Source: Burhinus oedicnemus
Lineage: Eukaryota > Chordata > Aves > Charadriiformes > Burhinidae
DNA: 64,000 nt
NCBI GenBank assembly: GCA_008921705.1
Contig: VFFE01007078.1
Location: 1,842,771-1,906,770 of the forward strand
Direction of reading: 5' to 3'
Below, piece after piece: positions 11,571-25,800 of the stretch. How positions within the stretch are numbered: position 1 is the stretch's first letter; every line of letters starts with the position of its first letter. The translations under genes and the position numbers were made by a program. The notes beneath the pieces were generated by a model, which saw only the letters and a program-made list of their open reading frames with translations, was not told the DNA's origin and searched no databases.

Positions 11571-14065
11571 TGCTGAAGGGAGGGCAGTAGGGAGGGGAGT
11601 AATGTATTGTTTCTCACTGCATCCCAAGTTACTGTTACTGCAAGCCAAAGACACTCCAGGCCAGTCAGTAATTTGATGAATCATCAGATTCATTCATCAT
11701 TTGTTCCTCAAGACCCTTCACTCTACCAATCACAGAGGGAACTCACAATTAAAGCCCAGATTTGTCCTCGGTTCAGCCTTTTTATTCAGAGCCTCTGCTC
11801 ACCGTTCCCAGGATTTAATCTCTACCAGCATGTTTAATTTCTCAATTAAGCTGTCACATATCCCTTGTTTCTGGGGGCGGAAGACTCAGTCATAGGCCAT
11901 CAGTAACTTTTGATACCAACACACAGACATCATGGCTCATCCTTACACATACCACAATAAACCACTAGTCACTGCAGATATATCTAAATGTCTTGGAAAA
12001 GTGCTGTGTAAATACCAATAAAATCCAAGTAAGTATTTTTTGTTTTGAACTAATATTTCTCTTTTCAGCATTAGAGCTAGTACCTGCCAATCAAATCCTC
12101 TAATAATCCCATGTAGTACCACATCTGAGCGTAGACAGGGATCTGGCAGCATTCAAGGAAAACTCTCAGAGGCTCGGCCTTCCCTGGAAACTGAGGGCAC
12201 CATCACAGAGCCAGTTTCCTGCCCCTGGAAAGGTCACCCCTGACTGTGTCCAGCCTCGCCTGCATCTGCCCTTCCTCTTCCCACTGTGCTTAGTGTAGCA
12301 TCATCAGACACCTTGAGAGAAAGTGAGGCAAATATCCTTCCTCTGACTCTCACCGTCCTCCTCGCTGCTGGGTCTACCCACTGCCAGCATTGCTTCTCCC
12401 TCCAGAAGCCAGGTAAGGCCTCCCCCTCTCTCTTGCACACACAGACACACTCTTGCTCATGCAAAGCATATTTTTGCTGTCCCATCAGTGCATTGCTTCA
12501 GATAATTGTTGGTTTGTGCCTGAAGAGGCCCTTGTGAAGATCAACACTTCTGGCCAGGTATGTAAGACACTAAGAAACAAAGTGATCCTTCTAAAAGCCA
12601 GTGTCGGTGGTTAGGGCTGTAACAGAAACCTAAGGGCCCTATGTTGTCTTTAACACTACCTTTCTTCTGTTTTCATTAGTGTTTGCCTGGTCCCTAGACT
12701 TCTCTTAAGCTGACCTCCCTCTGGTTATCTTCCCCTGTCTCTTTGAAACCATGCTGCTTTAATTTTCCAGCTGCAAGGCAAGTTCTTTTCAGGTGAAGCC
12801 CTTGCATGGAAGCATGGCATTGTATAACAGTTTTCACTGCATAATCCACTGCTGTGCTGAAAAACTTGTTTCTGAGTTTGCTTTCAAGCAAAATTATTTA
12901 ACTTGAGAGAGCACTGTGTCACCATGCCTCCTGTTTCTTTGTACCTCTCTACACCTTGCTGTGTAACCTAAGCTTAGATGCAGAGAACTTATTAGCTTTT
13001 GGGAGTAGGATGTTAAAAAAGTTCTCCAGTGAATTCTCGTCCTTTCCTTCAGAAAGTTTAATTCATAAAATAAATGTTTCAGGTTAACATTTGAGCTGCT
13101 ATAAAGTAAACCATAGCACGGAGCCTTGTAAAATGCAACTGCTTGTTTTGTGTGGTGCAACCGATACAGTATGGTGTTCCCACAGCTATGCAATGCTCTG
13201 TCCTTACATCCCCTGCACAGCCATGGTGGCTGCACTGATGCTGCAGCACATCAGTAAACGATGACACCGAAGGCTTTTCTGTAATTCAGTCTCATTTCCA
13301 AGAAGTCATCAGAATTTTCTATGGTTCCTTCATGCACTTCTTAAAAACCAACAATGGTTTTAATAGAAATGTGGTCTTACTAATATTTGACCAAGGCAGA
13401 AGCTCTCTGACATGATGAGCAAGCAGCGGGGAAAGGGGAAGTGGAAGATGAAGACACCAGGGTGAAGGAGTGTGCTCTGGCCGTGCAGGTGGCACTGTGG
13501 CAGGCATCGAAGGTCAGCAGTGATTGCTAATGCAGAAAAGCTAAGGGCACAAAATAACTGGCCTGTTGCTACACTGGGAGGAGAAAAATGCTGCCTCCTG
13601 CAGGAAAGCCAGTCAAGGGCTCTCTGATTCCTATAGGTTTCTAAACAATTTGAGTCTTTTTTTCTCAGTTTGAGGATACAGCCATAAAATCCCTTTTTTC
13701 TTTAGAGACCACAACCCTTTTTGGCACCAGTATGGGAAGCTGCAGAAGTCATGGTTTCAGAGACCAGCTTGTATTTAGGACAGAAAATTGTGACAAAGGT
13801 ATGGCATAAACTGAAAATATAATCTATTTTACTAATGTATATATTTCATACCTCACACAGACACCTGAATTATCCCCTTTCAAAAAACCCAGCCTAGCAA
13901 AAATGTCTGGTTCCCACATGGTAATGTCAGTCAGGGTCAGATTCCAGATTCTCAGGCAACAAGCGATCTCTGTTCCTGCTCTCCTTCTCCCAACAGTAAC
14001 ATCACAATACATCTTATCAAGTCTTAACACTTGTTCAAAGAACTGAGTTTTGTAAGAATCCTCTT
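11571..14065. other. Non-coding stretch, nothing recognised
   Basis: Only short open frames on both strands. No repeat family seen before the CR1 beginning near 14066. Confidence 0.5.
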
Positions 14066-15250
14066 AGATTCACCACGGGGAAGTCATGTTTGTCCAACTT
14101 GAGAACCTTCTGTGCTGAAATGACTGCCTTAGTAGATGGAGAGCAGTGGATATTTTCTACCTAGACTTTGGTAAGGCACTGTCTCACAGATCCTCATAGA
14201 GAAGCTGTTGATGTATGGGGCTGGATGAGCAGACCTTGAGGTGGACTGAAAATTGGCATGAAGCCTAGCTGGAGGCCAGCAACTAGTGGTGTGCCCAAGG
14301 CATCAATACTGGGTCCAGTCCTGTTCAACAACTTCAATAATGATCTGGATGATGAGGCAGAGTGCACCCTCAGCAAGCGTGCAGATGACACAAACTGGGA
14401 AGAGTGGCTAATGCACCAGAGGGTTGTGCTGCCAATCAGAGTGACCTCAAAAGGCTGGAGAATTAGGCTGACAGAAACCTCATGCAGTTCAACAAGGAGA
14501 TAAGTGCTGAGTCCTGCACCTAGGGAGGAACAACCCCATGCACTGATATATGCTGGGCCCACCCAGCTGGAAAGCAGCTTTGCAGAAAAGAACCTGGCCA
14601 TCCTGGTGGACACCAAGTTGAACATGAGCCAGCAATGTGCCCTTTTGCCAAAGAAGGTGAATGGTCTTCCGGGCTGCATTAGAGAAAGCATTGCCAGCAG
14701 GTCAAGGGAGGTGATCCTTCCCCTCTGCTCAGGCCACACCTGGAGCACTGTGTCCATTTCTGACCTCCCCAGTACAAGAAAGACATGGACAAACTGGAGA
14801 GAGCCCAACGAAGGGCCACAAAGGTGACTAAGGAACTGGAGCATCTCTCCTGTGAGGAAGGGCTGAGAGAGCTGGGACTGTTCAGCCTGGAGAAGAGAAG
14901 GCTCAGGGGCATCTTGTTAATGCATACAAATACCTGAAGGAAGGGTGCAAAGACGACAGAGCCAGGCTCTTCTCAGCGGTGCCCAGTGACAGGACCAGAG
15001 GCGATGGGCACAAACTGAAACACGGGAAGTTCCCTCTGAACGTCAGGAAACACTTTTTTTTACTGTGAGGGTGACCAAGCACTGGCACAGGTTGCCCAGA
15101 GAGGTTGTGGAGTCTCCATTCTTGGAGATATTCAAAAGCCATCTGGACACGGTCTTGGGCAACTGGCTCTAAGTGTCCCTGCTTGAGCAGACGGCTTGGA
15201 CCAGATGACCTCCAAAGGTCTCTTCCAAGCTCAACCAGTCTGTATCTGTG
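14066..15250 (+). mobile_element. Older, degraded CR1 LINE with partial reverse transcriptase
   Basis: The plus strand shows the CR1 order from the reverse transcriptase domain to the 3' end. It contains [14 protein letters not shown] (consensus [14 protein letters not shown]), [13 protein letters not shown], then RADDTN, where CR1 normally has FADDTK, so the residue before the catalytic ADD triad is changed. Next come [34 protein letters not shown] and, after frameshifts near 14732 and 14915 and a stop near 15065, the SDRTRGDGHKL and [16 protein letters not shown] blocks. The tail, CCAGTCTGTATCTGTG, is a decayed CR1 terminus. It is 5'-truncated, probably with internal deletions after about 14390, and plainly inactive. 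It is more diverged than the 2.8-4.3 kb pair, so it represents an older CR1 wave. Confidence 0.93.
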
Positions 15251-18200
15251 GTAACAATATCACCCAGTAAGTAACACTAGCACAAACATTCATATGCATA
15301 CTGTGCTTATCAGCAGTTGTAAGCTTAACAGCCACATTAGAGCATATTCTAAGTAAAGAATTCTTTCAAATTCCATCAAGTCTGAACAAATTTCTGTCTT
15401 AGCTGGAATCAGGTAGTGGAACTATATCTCCTTGAACTTAAAAAGCTAATTTTCCTGTTCAAGTAGAAGTCCATAAACAAAACAATAGCAATTTAAGTTC
15501 TGTTTTCAATTCAGTATTTAAATACTGATATTCCTGGCAAGGGCAGAATCCAAAACCACAAAGTAATAGAAACTGAAAATAATTTCCCATTCACCTGTAA
15601 ACATCTTATTTATATATGTATTTACTTTGTCAGTCATAACAATCACCCTTCTATATAGCACAGCATCAAGCCGTACTAAAGATAAAGAAGAACAGACTAT
15701 CTGCCGTGGCTGGGACTAGCAGATATTTTAATTCTCAGTGCAACACACTGTTTTACAGCCAGAAATTCCTATGTTGTGTGACTTCTATTAGAAGTGGATG
15801 AAGGCAGAATTCAGAAAGGCAACTGATTTAACAAGATGGCAGCATCCAGCAAGCACTCGGGAGACATAAAAAAAACCCCTAGTGAGTCATGTTTCACACC
15901 ACTTACAGTGCAATATATAACAAGAAACACACTTACTGGTTGAAGTCTCTTGGGTTGGTAGGACATGGCACCTCTGAATCTGCAGTACACTACTATGTTA
16001 TGAAGATGTCTGAATTGCAGTGAAATTTCTTCTTCCCAGGGGATGAGAACTCATTTCAGTGACACGATGAACTGTAAAGAAGAAAGATGTTTAGAATGAA
16101 AAAAAGCCTGCCTGGGACAAAGTTACTTTGAGAAAGTCAGTAAAGGTGGATCTAATGGAAAGTACTGGGAGCGCTTATACCTCCAGACTTGCTATAGGTA
16201 GAGTTCTCTCTGTCAGAGACAGATGGAAATACTGTGAGGAGCCAATTCATTGTGGACCACTTTAATTTCCCAGAAAACTGCTATATACCAAATGTTTCCA
16301 TTAATGATACAGCCCAAATATTTTTGTATGGTACAGTTAATATTTCTGTCAACTATTAGTCAATGAAGTTTTGGATTTGTTTTGGTAACTATGAACCTTC
16401 TGCCACTACTTTCAATCTGATATTGCTGTGCATCCTGGAGGTGGTTCCACACAGTCATTTTTTTCAGCAACAGCTTATTGTCTGTCTTATGATGATTTTT
16501 TTAAAAATCTTTTTTAACTCCCCCAGCTTTCACATGCCTTTTTCTCTCCCTGATCTTGCTTGGTGCAGAATTTTAGCTTTGGATCCTAAGAGCTGTATCA
16601 CACCCACTCTGCTTCTGTATTCTGTTCTATAGTATCCATGGCAGACTGCCTGGTAGCATACCCTGCTCTGTAATGTACCAGGATAAACCTGACCTAACAC
16701 TGTTAATTCCAAGAAAAAAAGCACCTGTAAATAGCCTGATCTAGGCAGTATTTAAATAGGATAGTAATGCCTACACAACACAATCCCAGCAGAGTAGATG
16801 TGCGTACATGTTGATACACACCATAATTAGACCACAGTGTTTTATATGCTGATTGTATGTACGGTGGTGCCAAACGTTTTATCAAGCTTCTCACAAAACT
16901 GTTCTACTCCCAAAAAAGCTTAGAGAGCCAAAAACACGTAATCACCTTTAGAATAAACTTAATTTAGAATACATACAGTTGGTGCCCAGCCTGAGAAGCC
17001 AAAAAAATGCAAATAGAGATATCTTAAAAATATCTGGAAAAGTCTGGATAACAAGCCTGTGCTAGTTTCCAAGGGAATTTCATCCAGCTGCTAATATCTT
17101 TAATGTGGAAATATCTCTGCAACAAAAATAGGTCCTTGGGAATGGAGAGATCCCTTCCAGCATGCTGTGGGGCAGCAGGAAGCCGTGAGGCAGCAGCTGG
17201 CAGCACCTATTTGTCTCCTTGGGACACTTTCTGATCAAAGTGCTGTACGATCAGCACTTTATTACCAAAGGCTTTTTGCAATTGTCTGAACAGTCTCCTA
17301 GTTTTTTAATCAATGACTTAATAAAGGACTAAATGCAGAAGGATGGCCACAGACTGACTGGTTTTGAGGCAAGTTAATAGACTAGTCATAGTATAAGACA
17401 TAGCAGCAGAGGATAATCAAGCTCCTGTACAGTAGAGAAACAGCCTCGTGAGCCTTAGCCTGCACTAATTTCCTGTGCAGTGTGCTGAACCCAGACATCA
17501 GCACAGGCTCTACAGCGTTCAGCTGTGTGGTGATGCACTATGGTCAGCACAGATAATTTCAAACCACATAAACCCTAGCTTAGCATGAACTACAGTTTGC
17601 ACTGATTTCTTTAACAAGATACTACAGCTCCAACTAAGTCAGGGGGAAGTAACTCCTGTTGATTTCTCAGGACTTCCCTCCGATACCATAACAGTGTTCA
17701 GCATAATTGAAATTAAAGTTAGATGGGAAATTTTCTGTGGACTTCAACAGAAGCAGCTAGACCTCTGCTGCCACACTGGAAGGCTCCTTCCTGGTAACGC
17801 AATACAGAATATCAAGTTTACAACAAGATACAGTTTGCAACAAGTTGCCCACTGACTTTGCTTAGTAGTTTATATCCACCAGTTTCTTCTCAAGAGATTA
17901 TTAGAAGTAAGTTCATTTTTTTTCAGTGAATCTACTGAGGACAGAAGGTTAAGGAGAATACAACTGTCCTAGATGAGAGTCAAATAATTTTTTAACAGTT
18001 TTGACTGACAACTTTCTACTCTGTGCTTGCCTGAACCAAAGCTATCCAGCTCTTAGGACACTACATAAACCTTGCACATTATATGATGGAGAAAAATATG
18101 CTTACGTAACAGACTGCACACACATATGAAGAGTTTTAGAAGATCTTCTCCAAGGGATGTTGTCATGCCTCTCACCGAGTCTAGTCTTACTCATTATTTA

Positions 18201-21040
18201 TCCCCAAAATACTGGTCTGGGGATGTACTTTGAATTTAAATTAATTGAGATAGTATTTGGTTACTGTTTCCTCATCAGTATTTTACTGCACAGCACAGAG
18301 GTCAGCTAGACCGTGATATGCTGGATGAGGCAAGTAAGCCATCTTTGAGAAGTTACAGGAAGTCCTCTCAAAGCCTTTCTTAGTAGCTTTCTGAGCTTCT
18401 TGGGCTCCTGATCATTCTGCCCCATCCTACTGCCTTCTGACTTCTTGCAGAAGTTTCCCTCTAGTCAGCTTTTGCTACTGCTTTGTTGAAAAGAGGGAGA
18501 TGTGCATGTATACATATCTCATATTTATATAGGCTGAACTGGCTCGTGTGCTCTACTCTCCAGCAGTCTTTCTGGCACAGTTTCTCTCTCTCTCCTAAAA
18601 AGTGATTTGATAAACATCCTTTGCATTACCCTCTGTGATTTCTGTTGGCTTACTTCCAAGATCCAAAATAAACAGAAAAAAGTAGAAGAAAATTGGCCCC
18701 TGCCTCAAAATTCATCCCTCCCTTTTCTCCCCACCTCCCAATTACATCTGGAAGTACAATTACAGCTCGTGAGCATCTGTGTGGCCTCTGAAGGGCAGTC
18801 AGAGCCCAGGGAATGCTCACAGGCTGGGAGGAAGATTCACCCTCTCAACAGACACAGAAGCTTATCAGAGCAGGGAGGATCCTGAGGGAGACAGTAACAT
18901 ACACAGAGCACTTTATTTTATTTTGTGAAGAACAGGAATCTTTCTCCTCCCCCAGTCATAATCCTTACACTGAGCTCAGCATCAAAAGTGAGCAGGTAAT
19001 CTCTCTCTGGACAGGGATTGCAGTAGCATTGAAGGGAATGCTCCTATCTTAGCATTGTTTTATACAAAGGAAGTTTCCCTGTTACAGGCTTCATTCTACT
19101 GACTTGCTAGGAAGTTTCAGAACATGTGGCTTATTTTTGTTCCTTTCGTTATTATAATCGAGTGTTGGTCCTAGCTTACAATTTCCATTTAACAGCCAGG
19201 GCTTTGTATTCCTAAAAAGTAATTGCATGTCTCAGCATTGTCCTTGCAGGATCATGCACCATTACAAAACCCTGAGCTGTACCAACTTTAACAAAGAAAT
19301 CTATTTATCATTCCAGGAAAAGACTGTCTAAAACTCCAACTATTCCCTGGCCTTGCCAGATTTGCTTATCGCGGACTGGGGATTTAGTTACAAAGCCTAT
19401 ACAGTCACATTTTATTACCTAACAGCAATTAAGCAAATTTTACCTTCTGATGAATCAGATACTACTTTGTACTACTACTGTTTCAAATGCTTCAGTTGTG
19501 CAAGAAATTACCTGCTCATTTCATAGAATGAAAACAATTAGCAGAAGCAGAAAGTGGATAGTCCCTCTTCAGGAAACATTTCCTAGGGAATTTTGGTGAT
19601 ATTAACCAGAAAGGAGGAAGCAGCAGCAACAATGTAATTTCAAAATAATGAAAAACTCCGTATTTTTATGTTAACAAAGTCTCTGCTGAATATATTCCTT
19701 ACTGTTAAGGCTGTGCACACCAGATATCCGTCAACACTGTAAGTCTCCTTCAATTACACTAACACTGTAAATCTCTATCTCAAATGCCAAGTGGCAGCCC
19801 AAGCCATCCCCTCAAAATTGTTTACCTTCTGGACAGGAGGATGAGCCAACCTTTCTTCAGACACTTCTCATCCCAGTCTATTATTTCCTTCTTCCAGTTC
19901 ACCTGAGTTCTGATCCTCCCACCCTGGTGCAAACCAGAAGCGCCTCGGGAAAACACAGTATAAGAGAACCTGGGTACATCTTACTGCTGCATGGGACAAG
20001 ATGTAGGCATCAGAGTATGAATGGCTTTGGTACGGTCAAAAGATGATACAGATGGGAGAAGCGGGATGGCAGCTCATATTGCTGTGGCTAGCCAGGATCA
20101 CCCTCTAGTCAACTCTAAATACAACCACTCATATAGGCCCTTTTGTTGTATGGATTATATGGCCTCCTTGTTCCCCAGTGGCAGCTTTTGCATGTTGATT
20201 CTAGTTAGATGTAATCAGAAATCTATTGCAATTGGAAAACCTCCACAGCACTCAGGTCCTTGACTGCATGGAAACGTGCAGTTAGTGTAAGGCTGCCTTC
20301 ATATTAAGGGCAAGATGTTGAGGTTTGAAAGTACTGGGCCATAAATCATTACACGGATATACTGATTTGATTTTAATGCAAATACCTAAAGTTACATTAT
20401 TTGTGCTTCAGAGTTCTGAATTTTAATAAGGGGCAGTGATCAAGGCGTTCAAGTTCCAAAAAGCATTACTATTTGACTATGCCCAAATCTGATTACGGGC
20501 TAAAGATCAACTTAATGTTTAGTGTTTCTCAATTTTATTTTCTTTTCTGGAGCACAGACACAATTATCTAAGTTTACAATGAGCTCTTGGCTAAGTCCAC
20601 ACTACAAAACCAAAGTTATTTTTAGGCTGGGATCCTATCTAAAATGGAGAGTAGGTTTGTGCTATTTGCTCCCTCCATATTTCTCAAAATAATTACATTA
20701 GTGTATCTATGGTAATATCTAATTGAAAATCCAAGGTAAGCTTCTATGTAACAAAGAGAGGCCAGAGAAGGTGTCAAACTCATTAACTTAGATGTAAACT
20801 ATGGCTGTTTGAGTGCTAATACCATTACATTATATCTAGGCACAGAAGAGGAAAAAAAAGTAAAATCCATCTGACTAAGAAGTAATTACCTTTGGTACTT
20901 CATCTTTTAACACTTTAAGGTGGAAGGAGGCCATTTTCATAAAGTCATTGTGACCATTTCACTCTAATTAGGAGTTTCTGAATTCAAGAATCTTTAATTG
21001 TTATGATCCTAATATCACGTTTTAGAAAAACAGCACGAAC
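15251..21040. other. Non-coding stretch, nothing firmly recognised
   Basis: AT-rich sequence with only short open frames (under 95 codons). Around 17630-17750 there is faint similarity to ancient sauropsid repeats ('agtaactcctg...gatttc', 'gacttcaacagaag'), too weak to call. A short imperfect repeat of AACACTGTAA(G/A)TCTC occurs twice near 19733-19775. No exon supported. Confidence 0.5.
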
Positions 21041-21092
21041 ACAACTAAGAAAGCAACAGGACAAGAACAACTAAGAAAGCAACAGGACAAGA
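21041..21092. repeat. Perfect 26-bp tandem duplication
   Basis: Two head-to-tail identical copies of a 26-bp A-rich unit, 21041-21066 and 21067-21092 (each begins ACAACTAAGAAAGCAACAGG). Zero mismatches implies a very recent slippage or duplication event; it may vary in copy number between individuals. Confidence 0.97.
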
Positions 21093-22808
21093 TGTGGGAA
21101 AAGTAGTTAGTGTTTTTTGGATGCCTAGCTCATGAGAACAGATTATTGTGCAACTTCAGTTTCTAGGCATAGGCAAGTAAAAATACCTAGTGGCAATAAG
21201 CTGACCTGCTATGTTTTCAACGATTAAATCAACACTCATTTATATTTCATGGTCAGCACATAGACACACAAGTTTTCTGCTGTATTATTTTTGAGCACAG
21301 AGGCAGTTACAATAGCACGAAAGACATTTCCTATAGCTACAGGTAAACATCACAAACCTCTCTGGCCTACTGGGTTTCTCATTCTAACTGCAGTGTTGCA
21401 GCTGAAGCACAGCATCAAGGGAGATGCAGGCTCAGACTCCAGCAGATGCAGGGTACTGAGAAGTTTGTACTCCCAGCACTTGGAGCTCACTGCACAGGCA
21501 AAAACCTAGAACCGCTCTTTGCCTGCCAGTTTGCTTGGCTCTCATCTATCTGCCATTAACTACCATCCACAGCTCTACAGACTTGCCAGTGACAAAAGGG
21601 ATTGAGAAGTGCTTTCAGCTGCAGCATTAAAGTCTGTCCATGCCTGCTTATACAGGAAGTTAAAACATTCTGTTCCTTCCCCTTTAAGCAGCAAACACAG
21701 GACAGTGAGGTTGTGGTGGGTTTTTTTTGTTTGTTTGTTTTGTTGTTGGTTTTCTTTTTTTCTTAAACTAACATTAGATTTTCTTTTTCTCAGGGAAGCT
21801 CAGTGCTGACTTACAGCCAATAAGGGCCTTACTGAGTAGCTGCCAGATGACGCTATCACCTCTCAAAAAAGGTTTCCCTTTCTAGCTATCTCTGTGTTAT
21901 TTATAGGCAAAAAGCAATGGATACAAAAAACTCAGGGGAAAAGGGAGGGACAGCATCAAGCAACTTGGGACTTTATTCAATTACTGCCTGACAGAGAAAT
22001 ACTTGCCAAGGTCTCTGTGAATAGCTTTTTAAAAAAGTTTCTAGTACAGGGAAAAAAAGTCTATTATTCACAGATCTGGCAGCCTGGTGATAAGGAAGAG
22101 GCTTTAATTTCTAAACAAAAGGACATTTGGTATTAAAACCACCTGCAACATAGTCAGCTCTAGAAAATGATGATGGAGGGTTTGTTTGTCTTTTTTTTTT
22201 TGGGAGGGGAAAGCGTTAGCTTTCTTTAGAAAGAGTGCCTAGGACAGAAAAACAGCTGGAGGAGAAATACAGTTTAGGCAGAATTGCGGTCCCATGGGAC
22301 AGCCAGGAAATTTCAGTGAAACTGCTCCCTTGCTTTAAATGAGGCAGTTGCTTATGCACATAGCAGAATTTTTCCAAAGTGCATTGGTTTTTTTTGTCTT
22401 GATTTTCTGAGAAAATGAAGTTCATGTTATTGTGCTGCCTCTTCTGCCTCCTTTTCCTGCCATGAAGGCTTCAATGGGTTGGTCAATTCCAATCCAGTTT
22501 GCTACAAAGCTTGAAATACTGGAATTACCCACTGCCTCCAGCCCTTCAAAGACTCACAGTTGTGAAGAGAGGCGAGACTACTCTATTCCTCTCTACCCAC
22601 CTAATCTCAGAGGAAAAAGTACAAACAGCTCAACTTAGATTTGTTTGGGATCGCCAACCTCATATTTGGGAGGCAACAGCCAGCATCTACTTAGCTCATA
22701 ACCAGCCACAGGACATGCTGCACCCTGCCCTGTGAACAAGCTAAATAAAGGTAGGTGAAGAGATGGTGGAGAGTGCTGAGGGTGTGTGTTTGGGTGGCTT
22801 TTTTGGCA
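21093..22808. other. Non-coding stretch with a T-rich patch
   Basis: Contains a T/GTTT-rich low-complexity patch at about 21721-21770 and a T10 run near 22191. No exon or transposon recognised. Confidence 0.5.
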
Positions 22809-22828
22809 TGTGTGTGTGTGTGCGTGTG
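22809..22828. repeat. (TG)n microsatellite
   Basis: Ten TG-type dinucleotides with a single TG-to-CG interruption. A short potential length polymorphism with no sign of function. Confidence 0.9.
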
Positions 22829-25800
22829 CACATGAGCATGACAACAGTAGGAAGCTAGGCCACTACACACTGAGACAGGGAGGGAGCTAAAAATACATCT
22901 ATGTAGGAGTTTACACAAGACTTGAGGTGGAGCTCAGAAATGCATGACAAATTCATAGGAATACGCAGTTCTGTAAGGTCTGCTGTTAATGGCCTAGCTG
23001 CCCTCCCATTGCACTTACCACCCAAGAGCAGACAGCCCTGTCTTTTTCTTAATTAGCCTGGGAAAATTAATTACTTTAACTTGCTGTATTACAACTTCTG
23101 TTGATAAACAATACATTAACCACTCAGGGAGCAGCACCAATAGCAACAGACTTACTTCAGCAATCATAAAAAAAACCCACAAGAACCCAACAAGCTAGCA
23201 CTCAAAGGAGGTTCAGTGAGGAACACCTGAGCATGCATACCCACCCATTTAAGGAGCCCGTGTGCTCCTAGTTTGCCATCACAGGCAATTAGTCTCAGTA
23301 TCAGTAGAAACATTAAACTACCTACACTTGATGGAAAGCCTAGGATCTACTGACTTTCCTTATAATGCTAAATTTAAATTCCTATGCTTTCACAACATTG
23401 TAAGATAGAAATTAAAAGCAAACATCAGAAACAAGGCTATGGAGTGATCTGATAAAGACACTGAAGTCCAAGAGAAGAAAAAATTCAACATATTGCCATT
23501 TGAATATACTCAAATCTTGATTTAGCCAGTTATCCAGAAAACAATTAAATATATTGTCATTGTATATGGCCTTCTCATAACAACCTGTAGCTCAGTTATC
23601 TTGCTTTGCAAATACAGAGGAAAAGTGGCAAGGCACATCTAAAATGGGGCAATTAACAGTGGATTTGCAGGTTAAAAACTCCCAACCCCAGTAAACAAGG
23701 GCTTCTATCATTTTTAATTTGAACGCTAAAGCTCTTGGCCCATTAAACTTCTTTTAGTGTTAATTAAACCACTACATCATCAGCTCTTGAATAAAAGTAG
23801 GCAATTTCTGTGTTTATACAAGTTTGACATTCTTTCAGCTGAAGGTAGAAAACCTACCACTAGAGCCCATCCACTTGCTGTTTTTTGTTTTTGCTTAATC
23901 TTCTAAAGTAGGTAGGAACAACCCTCTGCCCTCCCTAAACGTTCTCACTGCAGCAACTTACTGATTGTTCAGCTCTCCAGAGAGATAAACTGTCCTCTCT
24001 CTACATGCTGCGATGGACAGTAAGGGTGACCAGGTCCACCCAGATTTTGCCAGCAATTGAATAAAGTCTTTGCCCAGCCAGGCTTAGAATGCTGGTGACA
24101 TCTTAAGTGTATTGAATTTAGATCTTGTGGAGAATTTTGTATGTTATTTATAAGAATGGATTGATTTTTCTTTTCTGTGAGGGAATAATATAGCATGTAT
24201 CCCTCACTCCCCCATGTGTACTTCTGGTAAAATAATTCCAACATAGATACTGATGCATCACTACCAGAAGCATTGTACAGTTTTAAAAGACTGCCTCATT
24301 TTGTAGTTCCTTTCTTTACCAGGGACTCACAAGGAATTTATGGAGGGCAAAACACCTGAATACAAAGGAAATTCACAATTACCTTTCCTGCTTGCCGTTG
24401 ACGGTGCATTCCAGTATAAGGTCAAGTTCTCTAGCTACTTGCTTGCTGTTCTTCAGTCACAACTACATGTTATACAGATATTTATTTCATCTTGTTCCAA
24501 AACACATTAAAATTGAGAAGAACTGAAGCATGGAGATGGGTAGTAATAGTATCCTTCCTCCTCTCACCACATATTATGCATATTTGCTCTTTCCTAGTTT
24601 ACACTTGATAAATCAGAAAGACTTACACAACTTACGTTCCATGTTTTTCTTTCACAGGATGAAGTTTACATTCTTATAAGACATTTTAAATAAACAGCAT
24701 GTAGGGCAAGAAATACAGGTTTATGAAGTGAAATTACAGAAGAATTTGGGTTCCTAAATTCAAAACCGATCATGAATGTGCAATTCTGCTGAACAATTGT
24801 TGGGCCCTGAAGATGCTCCTCACTCCTGAGATCACTTTTGGCTTTACTTCTACAGATTTTAAATGCTGTGTGTTGAGTTGAGCAGCTCTCCAGACAACAT
24901 GCTGGGTTTGGATGTGATTCTAAGGGTGGGATTATAACAGAGTTCTGAATTATCGCTAATGCTATCGCTGTAGCAGAAGTAGAATGTTCATAGGTAGGCA
25001 CCAGTGGATTTGTTTCTCTGGAGCATTTGGTCTCCTGTGATCCATTCTTCATCAACCATTTTCCAGAACAAGGTTGTCCCTAATCAAATAAGCCTTTGCA
25101 CCTTATCCTACCTGATCATTTTTGCTTCATTATTTATCCCAAAGCTTATCTACTGCTTTCTTTTATTGAGTTGTCTTTGCTTCTGCCCCTGTTTTCTGCC
25201 TCTGCTTTCTCTCAAAACTATGAAGACATTAGTATTTCCATCCACTCACTCAAGGAGAATATATCAGGCTATACGTATAAGCAGCAAGGATGAAGATAAG
25301 GAGATATGCCTGGGACAAAGCGAGGCTTCCTCAGAATTTTCCTATTGAGAAATAAAACGCTACAAAAAATTAGCTTAAATTGTAAGCCAATTACAAAATA
25401 TCACAGCAGTAGATATTTCTAAATGTCTTTTTTAAAAAAAAAAATAAAAATGTGCATGTTGAAATCAGAAGTCCATCTTTTTATTTCATGAAAGCAAGTT
25501 TTTATTTATTTAAACTAAATAGAAACTCTTAAGATTACTAATTCTGTTTCAAAACTCGATAATAAAAGTTTTATTTAAACAAGAACAAGCACCTTACCAT
25601 TCACTGCATCAGGGAATTGCAATAAATCCAAGAACCTGAAAGTGAAACTTTGAGTCCTGTAAAAAGTTAACTGACTCCACTGAGCTGCAGCATCTCAAGA
25701 ATTGATGAATAGAAACCAAGGCATTTACTAGAACACATCATACTTGTTTTCAACAGCACAAGTACAAAAAAGCTGCAAAAGAACTCACATGGCTTCCCAC

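Noticed and set aside
14194..14844. 216-codon minus-strand frame
   Set aside because: It is the antisense shadow of the plus-strand CR1 at 14066-15250.
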